This document shows, piece after piece, positions 8,011 to 16,546 of a stretch of DNA of 31,531 nt. The notes beneath the pieces were generated by a model that saw only the letters and a list, made by a program, of their open reading frames with translations, was not told the origin of the DNA and did no database searches. The translations under genes and the position numbers were made by a program. The stretch's first letter is position 1, and the number at the start of each line of letters is the position of its first letter. The stretch comes from a virus, in the IMG/VR virus record IMGVR_UViG_3300042464_000712, positions 1 to 31,531 of that record; one strand, given 5' to 3'.

Positions 8011-8097
8011 GTTCTAGGAAAATGCTTTCTGTATAGTAGTTCTTTCCCTAGAACTTGCCAACCCACTTTTTTATAGAGTTTCTACTACGGAAGCATT
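8011..8097. repeat. Nested inverted repeats between the large-protein gene and the small-gene operon
   Basis: GTTCTAGG at 8011-8018 pairs with CCTAGAAC at 8047-8054. In addition AATGCTT at 8021-8027 pairs with AAGCATT at 8091-8097, and TAGTAG at 8034-8039 with CTACTA at 8082-8087. The two pairings overlap, so they would be alternative RNA folds. The outer arm includes the end of the 8085-9959 gene. No T-run typical of a rho-independent terminator follows. It may be an RNA-processing, attenuation or protein-binding site; that role is inference. Confidence 0.5.
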
Positions 8098-9959
8098 GTA
8101 TACCATTGACCACCTAACGTATTATAGCTGGATGTTGGCGTTGGAGTTGCTGTGGCGTTTGGCGTTGAGCTTACGCTAACTGTGGGAGTAGGTGTAGCGG
8201 TTGACGTTGCTGTAACAGTAGAAGTATTAGTTGGCGTAGCGGTTGGAGTTTTTGTTGGTGTGGAAGTTGGAGTATTCGTTATGGTACAAGTTGGTGATGG
8301 GTCGATAGAACACTGAATATCAGCACAAGTTTTTCCTAGGTTAAATCCTTGTGCGGTGTCCGATGTGTCGGCGCTTATCCAATTTTCTAGAGTGCCTTCA
8401 CTACATCCAGTGACATAAAAGTTGTCATTGCATTCAGATACATAACCAGAGCACCAAGCTCCGTGATTTTCTACACATTTGCATTCGGTGGAATCAAATA
8501 ATTTACCCCCTCTATTTGCGCAATATTCTGTGACATTAGTTGGAGGATCGCATACGCAATCACAATTATCATTATATGATTTTAGACTATCGAAATTAGA
8601 TAACCCTTCGCACGGAGGATTAATATCAGGGTCGCATTCGCAACTTTGTAGAGCTGTATCGTATCTCTTTTTTGGGTTTGAACATACGCAATCGCAAAAA
8701 TTTTCTGCGCTTAATGCTACTCCTAAATTACCACCAGCTACCGTTCTAATGCCATCGTATCCTCGATCCAAACAATATATTTGCCCATTAGCCTCATCAT
8801 AGTCTCCAGCAAAACAGAATTTGTCACAATATTCACAACTAGGATTAAAAGGAGCGTTGTTTTCTGTGAATGTTATATCGAAAGATATTCCAGTCAAGGG
8901 GCTATAGTTATATCTTGGGTTAACTTGTTCTATAATTGGTACTGGATCACCATCACCATCTAGCAAAGTTGTTATAGAGACATTAGAAACATCATCTCCC
9001 CAAGTATTTGATATAGAAAAAGTATATCTACCTAATTGATCGGGCCCAGAAGCGCCGGTAATAGTGACTAAATGAGTATTTCCGGGTTCATATGCGGGAT
9101 TAAATTGACGTATATTATTGGTTAAGGTTTCTTGATTCATTGTGGCAGTATCTTCCCAAGATATCGAACCGTTAGAAGCATCCGTTAAAACCAGTCTTGA
9201 AGTGTATAAAGAACCAAAAGATAAAGACACTGGACGACCGCTATTTATTTCGTTCAAAATATTTTCATTACTTAATAATCCTGATCGAAAATTTGGACAA
9301 GAAATATTTGTAAGTCTAATATATCCTTTTATACAACTATTGGTGCCACAAAGACTATCATTATCGACCAAAGCATCCTGTTGATTACCTATACATCTAT
9401 TTAAGTTGCTTAGTTCGCTAACTGGAATCGAAATGTTATCAAATAATAATTTTCCTACTTTTCTATAGGCTTTGCTAACCTCTCTTTCTTCTTCGTCGGC
9501 TTGTTGTGACTCTCTAAACAAACTAGTAGGAAAGCCTTCAGGATAATTAAGAGGCTCAGAAGACGGTATACAGTTAATTAAACGATTGATATCTGCAGAA
9601 AAATTTAATTGACTTGTTATACATAATGCTAGGCTAGATATGCTACACCACCCTAAGTTTCCTTGACTAAAAGTTGGAGCATCAATAGTTCCTTGATAAG
9701 TAAAATTATTATTTTGATTTGATTTTTTAACATAAAAGTTGTTGATTCTTACGTCTTCACTAGCTATTGCAGAGTGGGGGGCTGTATTTTTTTCTTGAAT
9801 GTAAAGCCTTACCGGCTTATCAAAGTCTAAAGATCCGAATGTTGTATTAATAGTAAAATTTGGCGGACCTGGCTGTCTGAGAAAGTCTTTAGACGGAGTA
9901 TTCCTAAAAGGCTTTATATCATTATTTAACTTATTAGGATCAATAATAAATTCTGCCAT
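8085..9959 (-). CDS. Large Cys-rich, Thr/Pro-linker protein with papain/calpain-like protease domain
   Basis: This 624-residue protein is probably a virion or surface protein. Residues about 95-335 carry a cysteine-peptidase pattern: SQGNLGWCS with Q99 and C105 (spacing of six, as in papain and calpain), GNTHLVTITG with H296, and SISNTWGDD with N318 and W320, corresponding to oxyanion Gln, nucleophile Cys, His and Asn of clan CA. Residues 375-557 are Cys-rich, with two CDCVC units (422-426 and 466-470). Residues 557-610 are a Thr/Pro/Ser linker, and the last 15 residues end in GGQWYTMLP. There is no signal peptide or membrane segment. The start has an AT-rich leader without a Shine-Dalgarno site. 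The protease fold is inferred from motifs only; the segment could also be an inactive homologue. Confidence 0.8.
   Translation of the reverse strand: MAEFIIDPNKLNNDIKPFRNTPSKDFLRQPGPPNFTINTTFGSLDFDKPVRLYIQEKNTAPHSAIASEDVRINNFYVKKSNQNNNFTYQGTIDAPTFSQGNLGWCSISSLALCITSQLNFSADINRLINCIPSSEPLNYPEGFPTSLFRESQQADEEEREVSKAYRKVGKLLFDNISIPVSELSNLNRCIGNQQDALVDNDSLCGTNSCIKGYIRLTNISCPNFRSGLLSNENILNEINSGRPVSLSFGSLYTSRLVLTDASNGSISWEDTATMNQETLTNNIRQFNPAYEPGNTHLVTITGASGPDQLGRYTFSISNTWGDDVSNVSITTLLDGDGDPVPIIEQVNPRYNYSPLTGISFDITFTENNAPFNPSCEYCDKFCFAGDYDEANGQIYCLDRGYDGIRTVAGGNLGVALSAENFCDCVCSNPKKRYDTALQSCECDPDINPPCEGLSNFDSLKSYNDNCDCVCDPPTNVTEYCANRGGKLFDSTECKCVENHGAWCSGYVSECNDNFYVTGCSEGTLENWISADTSDTAQGFNLGKTCADIQCSIDPSPTCTITNTPTSTPTKTPTATPTNTSTVTATSTATPTPTVSVSSTPNATATPTPTSSYNTLGGQWYTMLP
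8130..8291 (-). repeat. Coding repeat: Thr/Pro/Ser linker of the protease-like protein
   Basis: This encodes residues 557-610, a run of TPT, TAT and TST units with almost no charged residues. It separates the Cys-rich part from the conserved GQWY tail and is probably extended and disordered. Confidence 0.8.
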
Positions 9960-9997
9960 AAAAATTTTGAATTTCTATATTTTAATAGGTAATTATG

Positions 9998-12025
9998 CTA
10001 TGGTATATAATGATACCACTGTCCAGACCCTGTAGTATAGCTTGATGATGGAGTGGGGGTTGCCGTAGCGGTACTGGTAGAGGTTGGGGTGGGAGTTGGT
10101 GTGGGAGTTAAGCCCCTAGTGGAAGTCCTAGTCGCTGTGGGAGTTCTTGTGGGGGTTCTTGTTCGTGTTGGGGTTTTTGATTGAGTAGGGGTGGGGCAGG
10201 GGCACGATAGCTCATTCAAGCCAGCTGCTGAATACTCATTGCCTAACGACGCCATTTGCATTGCGCATGTAAATCCAGCATAAAATTCTGGTGCTCCGGG
10301 CTTCATATTTTTACTACCGTCTGGACCAACATTAAACCAAGTATTTACATACTCAAAATAATAACCATTTACACAACAAGATCCATTAAGAGGAGCAGGC
10401 AAACAATATGCGCCTGGGCACATATCACTACACTTAGGATCAGAACAGATCGCTATTAATGACCTACAATTAAGATCACAAGACTTACTAGCTGGCGAAT
10501 ATTTACCGTTAGATTGTAAACAGCAATCAAGATCTACTAAGTTTTGAACACCCGGCACTTTTCGTCTAGAACATTCGGCTATGGTTTTTGGGCCTATATT
10601 ATGTGGGCCATCGCTCCAGCATACCCAACAATCATACTTGATTGCCGCTGTTGGAGTTGGTGTGGGAGTAGCCGTAGCACTAGATGTTAAGGTCGGAGTA
10701 GGGGTTCTGGTTCTAGTAAGCGTTCTAGTTGGAGTTAAAGTTTTAGTTGGTGTTCGTGTTTGTGTAGGAGTAGCAGTAGTAGTAGAAGTGGGAGTAGGAG
10801 TTTTAGTTGTAGTACGTGTTGGAGTAGGGGTTCTAGTTTGAGTACGTGTTTGAGTAGGGGTTCTGGTTGTAGTACGAGTTGGCGTTGGAGTTTTGGTTGT
10901 GGTGCGTGTGGGAGTAGGGCTTGGTCCATTAATAACGACACTAGTCAAAGTTGTTGGTGTAAAGTTAAGATTAATAGGATCCCCATCTTTTGCACCAAAC
11001 ATTGAAGCGCCATTCAAAACTATCGGAGAGTTTACTGTAACCGAAAATGGCGGATTAGGATCTCCTGATGTTAGGGTATACTTAAAAATAAGGCTTTTCC
11101 CATTATTCTGTTTAGAATCATAAAAGGCTTGACGCTCATTATTAGCGGTTAAAATGGAGACATCTTGATTCAAGCCTTGAGAAGATGCCGAATAAATAGC
11201 CTCAATAAATACTATATTGAGATATGGTACGCTTGGTGTTCCTTGAATCTCTATTGACTTCTCAAAATCTACCCTAAAAAAAATGGTGTTTTGATCCATG
11301 AAGCCTGGAGCGGGTTGACTAATTTGTACAGGACTTAATGGGGATGGACAAGTACAACTTAATTTTTGCAGAGAATCGTCATATGCCGAATCCGAGGGGC
11401 TTATAGGCGATCCGTATCTATTCCCCACTGGGCCGTCACATCGAGCATGTTTTACAAATGCTGCTAGTGTGGGACTACCCAATTGTTTGCGTTGTGCATT
11501 TATTTGCAAATATGATCCCCAACTACCTTCCTGGCAACAAGAATCATTAGTAGCCATAGGATCACAATATGCTCCCAGACAACCCAAAACACAATGTGAG
11601 TTTCGACACCTACTCTCATCAGTTCTACAAGAACCACAATCCCGTGACTGGTCACAGCAACTTAGTTGCCAGTGATATCGTGTCAAACGCCTAGCCGGGG
11701 TGTCAATACAGTATGCAGAATGTTGAGGCTCATTGTATAGTAATGGTCTGTCAGGATGGCTGGCACCGCCGCCAAATAGAACTTGGTCCTCACATCTCCA
11801 GCAATCAACACAGCTTAATTCTGCAAGACTACTCACACCCCAATTGGCTATACAATTTTGTGGTGTATAGCTATTAAAGCTCCATGGCTCATCTCCTGGC
11901 TCTAAACCACATTTCCAGCACTCATAATTAGAAGGCGCGCTTTGAATCTCAGAATCTGTCGCGCTTAAAGAACTACACACTAAAGGCTTTGGAATAAACT
12001 GATCATTATTATCATTATTAGACAT
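9998..12025 (-). CDS. Large modular Cys-rich protein with Thr/Pro linkers, probable virion/surface protein
   Basis: In this 675-residue protein, three CWxC units start near residues 36, 75 and 466. Two copies of a longer Cys module (about 136-228 and 522-613) share C...GAYC, a CC pair, a GNxY segment and an ending L..LSC(T/P)CP(S/T)P. Between them lies a beta-rich segment (about 240-365: [31 protein letters not shown]-like strands) resembling bacterial Ig-like surface domains. Thr/Pro/Arg linkers run 369-459 and 611-660. The C-terminus SGQWYHYIP matches that of the next gene. No signal peptide or membrane helix is seen. No Shine-Dalgarno site precedes the ATG. It may be a tail-fibre or decoration protein, but no standard phage structural domain is recognised. 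Confidence 0.8.
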   Translation of the reverse strand: MSNNDNNDQFIPKPLVCSSLSATDSEIQSAPSNYECWKCGLEPGDEPWSFNSYTPQNCIANWGVSSLAELSCVDCWRCEDQVLFGGGASHPDRPLLYNEPQHSAYCIDTPARRLTRYHWQLSCCDQSRDCGSCRTDESRCRNSHCVLGCLGAYCDPMATNDSCCQEGSWGSYLQINAQRKQLGSPTLAAFVKHARCDGPVGNRYGSPISPSDSAYDDSLQKLSCTCPSPLSPVQISQPAPGFMDQNTIFFRVDFEKSIEIQGTPSVPYLNIVFIEAIYSASSQGLNQDVSILTANNERQAFYDSKQNNGKSLIFKYTLTSGDPNPPFSVTVNSPIVLNGASMFGAKDGDPINLNFTPTTLTSVVINGPSPTPTRTTTKTPTPTRTTTRTPTQTRTQTRTPTPTRTTTKTPTPTSTTTATPTQTRTPTKTLTPTRTLTRTRTPTPTLTSSATATPTPTPTAAIKYDCWVCWSDGPHNIGPKTIAECSRRKVPGVQNLVDLDCCLQSNGKYSPASKSCDLNCRSLIAICSDPKCSDMCPGAYCLPAPLNGSCCVNGYYFEYVNTWFNVGPDGSKNMKPGAPEFYAGFTCAMQMASLGNEYSAAGLNELSCPCPTPTQSKTPTRTRTPTRTPTATRTSTRGLTPTPTPTPTSTSTATATPTPSSSYTTGSGQWYHYIP
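10040..10195 (-). repeat. Coding repeat: second Thr/Pro/Arg linker
   Basis: This encodes about residues 611-662 of the 675-residue protein. It changes from an Arg-containing TPTRT pattern to an uncharged TPTPT/TAT pattern just before the C-terminal tail. Confidence 0.8.
10646..10921 (-). repeat. Coding repeat: main Thr/Pro linker with regular Arg/Lys
   Basis: This encodes about residues 369-460, built on [10 protein letters not shown] and TQTRT units with a basic residue about every four positions. Long plus-strand ORFs across this stretch (Val/Gly-rich) are only its antisense image. Confidence 0.85.
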
Positions 12026-12053
12026 GGTATGTAGTAGTGTCTCATTAGTGTTT

Positions 12054-12093
12054 AAATGGCGATTAATAACTAATTAATACACTACAGCCATTT
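12054..12093. repeat. Inverted repeat between the HNH nuclease and the large Cys-rich gene
   Basis: AAATGGC at 12054-12060 pairs with GCCATTT at 12087-12093, with a 26-base AT-rich spacer that itself contains ATTAAT repeats. It spans the HNH stop codon and lies just upstream of the 675-residue protein gene. It could be a terminator-like or processing hairpin; a long loop and no T-run make it weak. Confidence 0.35.
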
Positions 12094-12671
12094 TATTTTA
12101 CATATATTTGCCATTCTTTTGGTATTGATAGGGCTGAGTTTGATATGTGTAAAATATACTCATTAATATAGAAAAATTTATAGCTTTTATTTGGGGCAGA
12201 CGGGGTGATTTTAAGATTCATATTGGCCTGTTGAGGCGTTTTGTTGGACTTTTTTCTATTACAGGCTACGCAAGCTGTAACTATATTCGTCCAGCATGTT
12301 GGGCTGCCGTGTTTTCTATCCCATACTGATTTCGGAATAACATGATCGTATGTTAAATTATTGATCTCTTTTTGAGAATGGCAATATTGACATGTATAAT
12401 TATCTCTAATAAATAAATTTTTACGAGAGAAATTTACAGTCTGATGATGGAATTTAAAATATCTATTAGTTTTTACTACTGCTGGTATCTGATATTGCTT
12501 ACCATTAGCTCCAGCTATAAAGTCATCCTTATAGAAATCTATAATTTCAATAGACATAGGAGAGCGATGGTCGTATTGAACCGACCAGATCATCGCCCTC
12601 TTCCAGCTAATGATACCAAGAGGAGAATAGTCAGCATTAAGAACTAAGCACTTACTGTTGTGATCTTTCAT
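12093..12671 (-). CDS. HNH endonuclease
   Basis: This 192-residue protein has a full HNH core: CQYC (C94, C97), YDHVIPKS with D109 and H110, the Asn of TNIVTAC (N129), and CVACNRKKSNKT with C134 and C137. The N-terminal 80 residues (CLVLNADYSPLGIISWKRA) match stand-alone HNH proteins found in phages and bacteria. It cuts DNA with a metal ion. It could be a homing-type or genome-processing nuclease. The gene overlaps the PhoH-like gene by 20 bases, suggesting it is stably integrated in the operon and not a recent invader. Confidence 0.88.
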   Translation of the reverse strand: MKDHNSKCLVLNADYSPLGIISWKRAMIWSVQYDHRSPMSIEIIDFYKDDFIAGANGKQYQIPAVVKTNRYFKFHHQTVNFSRKNLFIRDNYTCQYCHSQKEINNLTYDHVIPKSVWDRKHGSPTCWTNIVTACVACNRKKSNKTPQQANMNLKITPSAPNKSYKFFYINEYILHISNSALSIPKEWQIYVK

Positions 12672-13377
12672 GTTCGTAATTATCTAAACGAGATATGATT
12701 TTCCCAATAATTGGATTTCTAACAATATCTGAATGGTCTAGTCTTGAGACACCGATACCATCAGTTCCTTCTAAAGCACTGATCATATCATAAAAACCGC
12801 CCTGCATGTGCCTATGAAGATCTGACTGACTAGTATCGCCAGTCAATATCATTTTACTCTCACGACCTATTCTTGTCAAAAGCATTTTTAATTGATCATA
12901 CGATGCGTTCTGACACTCATCAGCTACAATAAATGCATTATGAAAATTACGGCCTCTCATTAAGCCTAGTGGTACTATTTCTATCTTATTATTTGTCTTA
13001 AGGCTAGTATAATAAGAAGATGGTATAAAATGATTAACTTCATCTAGTAATGGCAAAAGGTAAGGATGTAATTTCTCTTCTGCTGTTCCTGGCAAATATC
13101 CGATTTTTTCACCAGATTCAACAACAGGACGAGTAATAATAATCTTCTTTACTTTATCTTCTAAAAGATATTCCAGAGCCATACCAATAGCAATGTGTGT
13201 TTTACCACTACCAGCAACTCCTTGACAGAACGTAACAGTATTTTCTGCTAAAGTTCTAATATACTCTTTTTGATTATCTGTTCTAGGTTTTAATCTATTC
13301 CTATAAACACTGGGTATATTAAGTTCGTTTGTTGCATCAATTACCTTGGGCTTTTTTTTGGAGTTTCTTTTTCTCAA
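12652..13377 (-). CDS. PhoH-like ATPase
   Basis: This 241-residue protein is a single-domain PhoH-type P-loop ATPase, common in marine and other phages. Walker A GVAGSGKT is at 53-60, RPVVESGEKIGYLPG at 83-97 is the family signature, Walker B IVADECQN is at 150-157 and LTGDTSQSD at 178-186. An RNA-related role is suspected but unproven. The start is a TTG (13375-13377) preceded by AAAAGGG. No ATG occurs before the Walker A motif, which supports TTG. An inverted repeat lies just upstream. Confidence 0.92.
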   Translation of the reverse strand: MRKRNSKKKPKVIDATNELNIPSVYRNRLKPRTDNQKEYIRTLAENTVTFCQGVAGSGKTHIAIGMALEYLLEDKVKKIIITRPVVESGEKIGYLPGTAEEKLHPYLLPLLDEVNHFIPSSYYTSLKTNNKIEIVPLGLMRGRNFHNAFIVADECQNASYDQLKMLLTRIGRESKMILTGDTSQSDLHRHMQGGFYDMISALEGTDGIGVSRLDHSDIVRNPIIGKIISRLDNYEHERSQQ

Positions 13378-13391
13378 GGAATACCCTTTTA

Positions 13392-13436
13392 CTATAGAGT
13401 GGTATATTGCAATCCGATATTAATATACACCTATAG
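13392..13436. repeat. Inverted repeat upstream of the PhoH-like gene
   Basis: CTATAG (13392-13397) plus TATATT (13403-13408) pair with AATATA (13422-13427) plus CTATAG (13431-13436), with a 13-base loop and a small internal mismatch. It fills the 70-base gap between dut and the PhoH-like gene. It may be a hairpin in the transcript or a protein operator. No T-run is present. Confidence 0.5.
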
Positions 13437-13447
13437 TGTTAGTTATG

Positions 13448-13873
13448 TTATTTAATTCCGGTAGATCCAAAACCATTAATTGACCGTTCACTATCAACCA
13501 GATCGTCGGCTTCTTTAAAGCTAAAGTTCCAATGCTGCTCAAAAATAATCTGAGCAATTCTATCTCCGACCTTAACCTCAAAACTTTTTTCTTTATCTGT
13601 ATTATATAGAACCACACCAACGGTTCCCCTATAACCACTATCTATTACTCCTGCCAAAACATCAATTCCATTTTTAACAGCCAATCCCGATCTTGGTGCT
13701 ACTCGACCATAATAACCATCTGGTATCTGTAAGCTGATCCCCGTACTAACTAATGCTCTTGATTGAGGAGCTATAACCATATTTTCTACGGAACATAAAT
13801 CCGCACCAGCATCAGTTGGATTAGCTCGACAAGGTATCTTTGCTTCAGGATGTACTTTTTTAATTCTAATCAT
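13448..13873 (-). CDS. dut: dUTPase
   Basis: This 141-residue trimeric dUTP diphosphatase hydrolyses dUTP to dUMP, supplying the dTMP pathway and keeping uracil out of DNA. All five family motifs are visible: TDAGADL (20-26), APRSGLA (59-65), GVIDSGYRG (75-83) with the catalytic Asp, GDRIAQIIF (103-111) and the C-terminal RSINGFGSTG (130-139). GAGG ten bases before the ATG is the ribosome site. It follows nrdA directly. Length and motif order are normal. Confidence 0.96.
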   Translation of the reverse strand: MIRIKKVHPEAKIPCRANPTDAGADLCSVENMVIAPQSRALVSTGISLQIPDGYYGRVAPRSGLAVKNGIDVLAGVIDSGYRGTVGVVLYNTDKEKSFEVKVGDRIAQIIFEQHWNFSFKEADDLVDSERSINGFGSTGIK

Positions 13874-13878
13874 TACTA

Positions 13879-15528
13879 TTAAGCCTCACATGATGAACAG
13901 GTTAAAATGCTACGAGCCAATTCTTGTGCAGGATTCGATGATCGTTGGTAGTAGAAGGTTTTTATACCATTCTCCCAGCCATAAATTAGTAGTTCACTAA
14001 CCTCTTTTGCTGCACAATTTGGTGGAATCATAAGATTTAAAGAGATAGCCTGATCAACATACTTTTGTCTTTGAATATTTTGTATGACTATTTCCTTCTG
14101 ACTAATCTCACCAAAGGTCTTGAATATGTCTTTCTCTTCTTTGGTTAAAAAGGCAAGATGCTGTACGGATCCTCCTCTAACTAAAATATCTTTCCATACT
14201 TCTTCTTTGTCTTGATCTTTATCTTTTAGCAACTTTTTTAAGTATGGGTTCTTGTATGTAAAATTACCTTTAGCCAGTTTTTTCACAAAGTAGTTAGAAT
14301 TTAAAGGCTCTATCGAAGGACTCACCTGTCCTAAAATAAAAGAACTGGACGTTGTGGGCGCTACAGCGAGCGTGGTGACGTTCCTGCGGCCATACCCCTT
14401 GAGTAGTTCTGGCTCTCCAAATAAAGAGGCTAATTCGGCAGAGGCTTTATCTGCTTTTGACCGTATTGTTTTCCAAACCTCAGTATTCAGCATCTTAGAC
14501 CCCATAGACTCAAAAGATATCATTTTGGACTGAAGCAAAGAGTGCCAGCCTAGAACCCCCATACCCAAAGCTCTCTGGCTCTTGGCGAAGTTGTGTGCTG
14601 TTCCCATAAAATTGATATTCTTGGTTTTTCTGATGAATTCTTCATTAACAGCGTCTAAGAAATATACTAAAGTTTCTATCGCGTCTGTTTCTTTAATTTC
14701 ATCCCAATGTAATAAATTCAGTGACGATAATACGCATACAAAAGAATTCTTTTCATCAGAGAATAAGGTGATCTCAGAACATAGATTAGAGTTCTTGATT
14801 TTTAGCTTTTGGTCTTTGTAGACCTGTGGAGAATTATTGTTTACATTGTCTATAAAAACAATATACGGATATCCTGTTTCAAATCTTTTTTGTATGATCT
14901 TTGCCCATATTTTTCTTTTCTCTTTATCTCCATCAATCATATTTTGCATCCACTCATTAGTAATAGTAATACCAATGCTCATATTCTGGATACTATGACC
15001 TTCAGATCTGATCTGTAAGAATTCTTCAACGTCTTCATGTTCTACTGGTAGATATGCTGCAAATGATCCTCGTCGTGCTGATCCTTGTGATACTACTTCT
15101 GCTACCTTATCAAATAGTTCCATAAAATGTACTGGCCCACTTGATTCTCCTCCAACACTAATCTTTGTGCCTCTTGGTCTTAAATCTCCAAAAAAGCCAG
15201 AAGTACCACCTCCTAATTTACTCATCATGCCAACTTCTGCAACCTTATCTAGAATACCATCCATAGTATCTGATATATAGCTAGAGAAACAACTTACTGG
15301 CAATCCCCTATCATTACCAAAATTTGTCCACACAGGAGTAGCAAGAGAATAAAATCCCCTGCTCATATAGTCTTCAAACTTATCGGCAAAACCAGAAATA
15401 CCTAAAATGGTTTCTGCTGTTTCGGCTATCTGTCTGATTCTAGCTTCTGGCGTAACGTTTTCCTTTAGATATCCTCTCTCTAGGAAAATACGGCTATGGG
15501 AATTAAGCCAATAGTACTTCTTATTCAT
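13879..15528 (-). CDS. nrdA: Ribonucleoside-diphosphate reductase, large (alpha) subunit, class I
   Basis: This 549-residue protein reduces ribonucleotides to deoxyribonucleotides with the NrdB partner. Visible residues are redox Cys C80 (PVSCF) and C265 (FVCVLSS), the active-site NxCxE triad N248-C250-E252 (SNLCSEI), TyrTyr at 526-527 (FYYQRSS) for radical transfer and the C-terminal CSSC pair (544, 547). At 549 residues it is about 200 shorter than E. coli NrdA and begins close to the catalytic barrel, so the N-terminal ATP-cone for dATP inhibition is absent. That would allow continued dNTP production in infected cells. It lies just after nrdB. Confidence 0.95.
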   Translation of the reverse strand: MNKKYYWLNSHSRIFLERGYLKENVTPEARIRQIAETAETILGISGFADKFEDYMSRGFYSLATPVWTNFGNDRGLPVSCFSSYISDTMDGILDKVAEVGMMSKLGGGTSGFFGDLRPRGTKISVGGESSGPVHFMELFDKVAEVVSQGSARRGSFAAYLPVEHEDVEEFLQIRSEGHSIQNMSIGITITNEWMQNMIDGDKEKRKIWAKIIQKRFETGYPYIVFIDNVNNNSPQVYKDQKLKIKNSNLCSEITLFSDEKNSFVCVLSSLNLLHWDEIKETDAIETLVYFLDAVNEEFIRKTKNINFMGTAHNFAKSQRALGMGVLGWHSLLQSKMISFESMGSKMLNTEVWKTIRSKADKASAELASLFGEPELLKGYGRRNVTTLAVAPTTSSSFILGQVSPSIEPLNSNYFVKKLAKGNFTYKNPYLKKLLKDKDQDKEEVWKDILVRGGSVQHLAFLTKEEKDIFKTFGEISQKEIVIQNIQRQKYVDQAISLNLMIPPNCAAKEVSELLIYGWENGIKTFYYQRSSNPAQELARSILTCSSCEA

Positions 15529-15574
15529 TTATCCACTTACTTTCTATCCTTTATTGTAATATGATTATGACTAA

Positions 15575-16546
15575 CTAAAATAGGTCTTCAGCATCAAAAC
15601 TCTGAGAACACTTGGCATATTCAACCGGTCTGCTATGAAAGAAGTCAGTCATATTATTGCCTAGTATTTGTTCCTCAAACCAACGAGTTTCGGAAATGAT
15701 AGACTCATCAACCTCAAATATTTTATCGTAACCAATTTGCTTCAAAGACTCATTCATTCTATTCTTGATGAACTCTTTGAGCAAGTCGGAATTTAGTTTC
15801 TCGTGCTGATAACCATTGACGATCCATTCAATGATTTGGCATTCATACTTTATAGCGTCTTTGGCCTCGTGCATAATTTTCTTTTTTAGTTCTTCATCGA
15901 ATAGTTCTGGGTGTTCTTCTTTGATAGTATTGATAATTTTAATACCAATCATAGCATGAAGATTTTCTTCTCTAGAAGTATATTCAACTTGCTTATTAGT
16001 ATCTTTTAGTAGGTTCTTATATCTACCAAACCAACTAATAGTATAGAACTGAGAAAACAAGGCTATATTTTCTACAAACAATGTAAAAAGTATTAGCGAG
16101 TAGATGAATTGCTTCTTATTGTTGTCATGGAATTTATGTAAGTGTTTTCTTAGATAGTTAACACGACCCTGTATAATATCTAGCTTTAGGATCTCATCAA
16201 AACTATCATCTATGCCTAGTACCTCAAGAAGTCTTTCATAAGCATCACCATGAATTACTTCTGTATTAGCCATCACATAACCCATATCATTAATTGATGG
16301 GTGTGGTAGATTATCTCCTAATTTGGCCCAAAATTTCTTAACAGATATTTCAAGTTGACCAATAGTTGATAGCGCTCTAACAATGATCTCTTTTTCTTGA
16401 TCTGTTAAGCTAACCTTGAAGTCCTGAATATCACTTTGAAAATTAAATTCTCTGTCTGTCCAAAAACCATTGTGCATAGCTTCTATGAAGTTTTGTGTCC
16501 AAGGATAATTGTCTGGTTTCCTAGTAATTTGTTCATCGAATATCAT
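15575..16546 (-). CDS. nrdB: Ribonucleoside-diphosphate reductase, small (beta) subunit
   Basis: This 323-residue ferritin-like protein holds the dimetal site and radical. TEVIHGDAY gives E96, H99 and Y103, the ExxHxxxY pattern with the radical Tyr. FVENIALF gives E159, and SREENLHAM gives E194 and H197. In the place of the usual first ligand Asp, a Glu (E66, QLEISVKKFW) is the best candidate, as in one clade of phage and bacterial beta subunits. The last part (FDAEDLF) is the conserved peptide tail that docks on the alpha subunit. AAGAGAA precedes the ATG. Confidence 0.95.
   Translation of the reverse strand: MIFDEQITRKPDNYPWTQNFIEAMHNGFWTDREFNFQSDIQDFKVSLTDQEKEIIVRALSTIGQLEISVKKFWAKLGDNLPHPSINDMGYVMANTEVIHGDAYERLLEVLGIDDSFDEILKLDIIQGRVNYLRKHLHKFHDNNKKQFIYSLILFTLFVENIALFSQFYTISWFGRYKNLLKDTNKQVEYTSREENLHAMIGIKIINTIKEEHPELFDEELKKKIMHEAKDAIKYECQIIEWIVNGYQHEKLNSDLLKEFIKNRMNESLKQIGYDKIFEVDESIISETRWFEEQILGNNMTDFFHSRPVEYAKCSQSFDAEDLF

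Noticed and set aside
10581-11005. Long plus-strand and minus-strand ORFs rich in Val/Gly, Ser/Arg or Leu over the Thr/Pro linker
   Set aside because: They are alternative frames of the repetitive linker coding sequence with no ribosome site or domain; the linker frame in the 675-residue protein explains them.
12001-12092. Rho-independent terminator after the HNH gene
   Set aside because: An inverted repeat exists (12054-12093), but the loop is long and no T-run follows on the minus strand.
13420-13638. Minus-strand 72-residue ORF overlapping dut
   Set aside because: Second frame of the dUTPase gene, which has all five family motifs.
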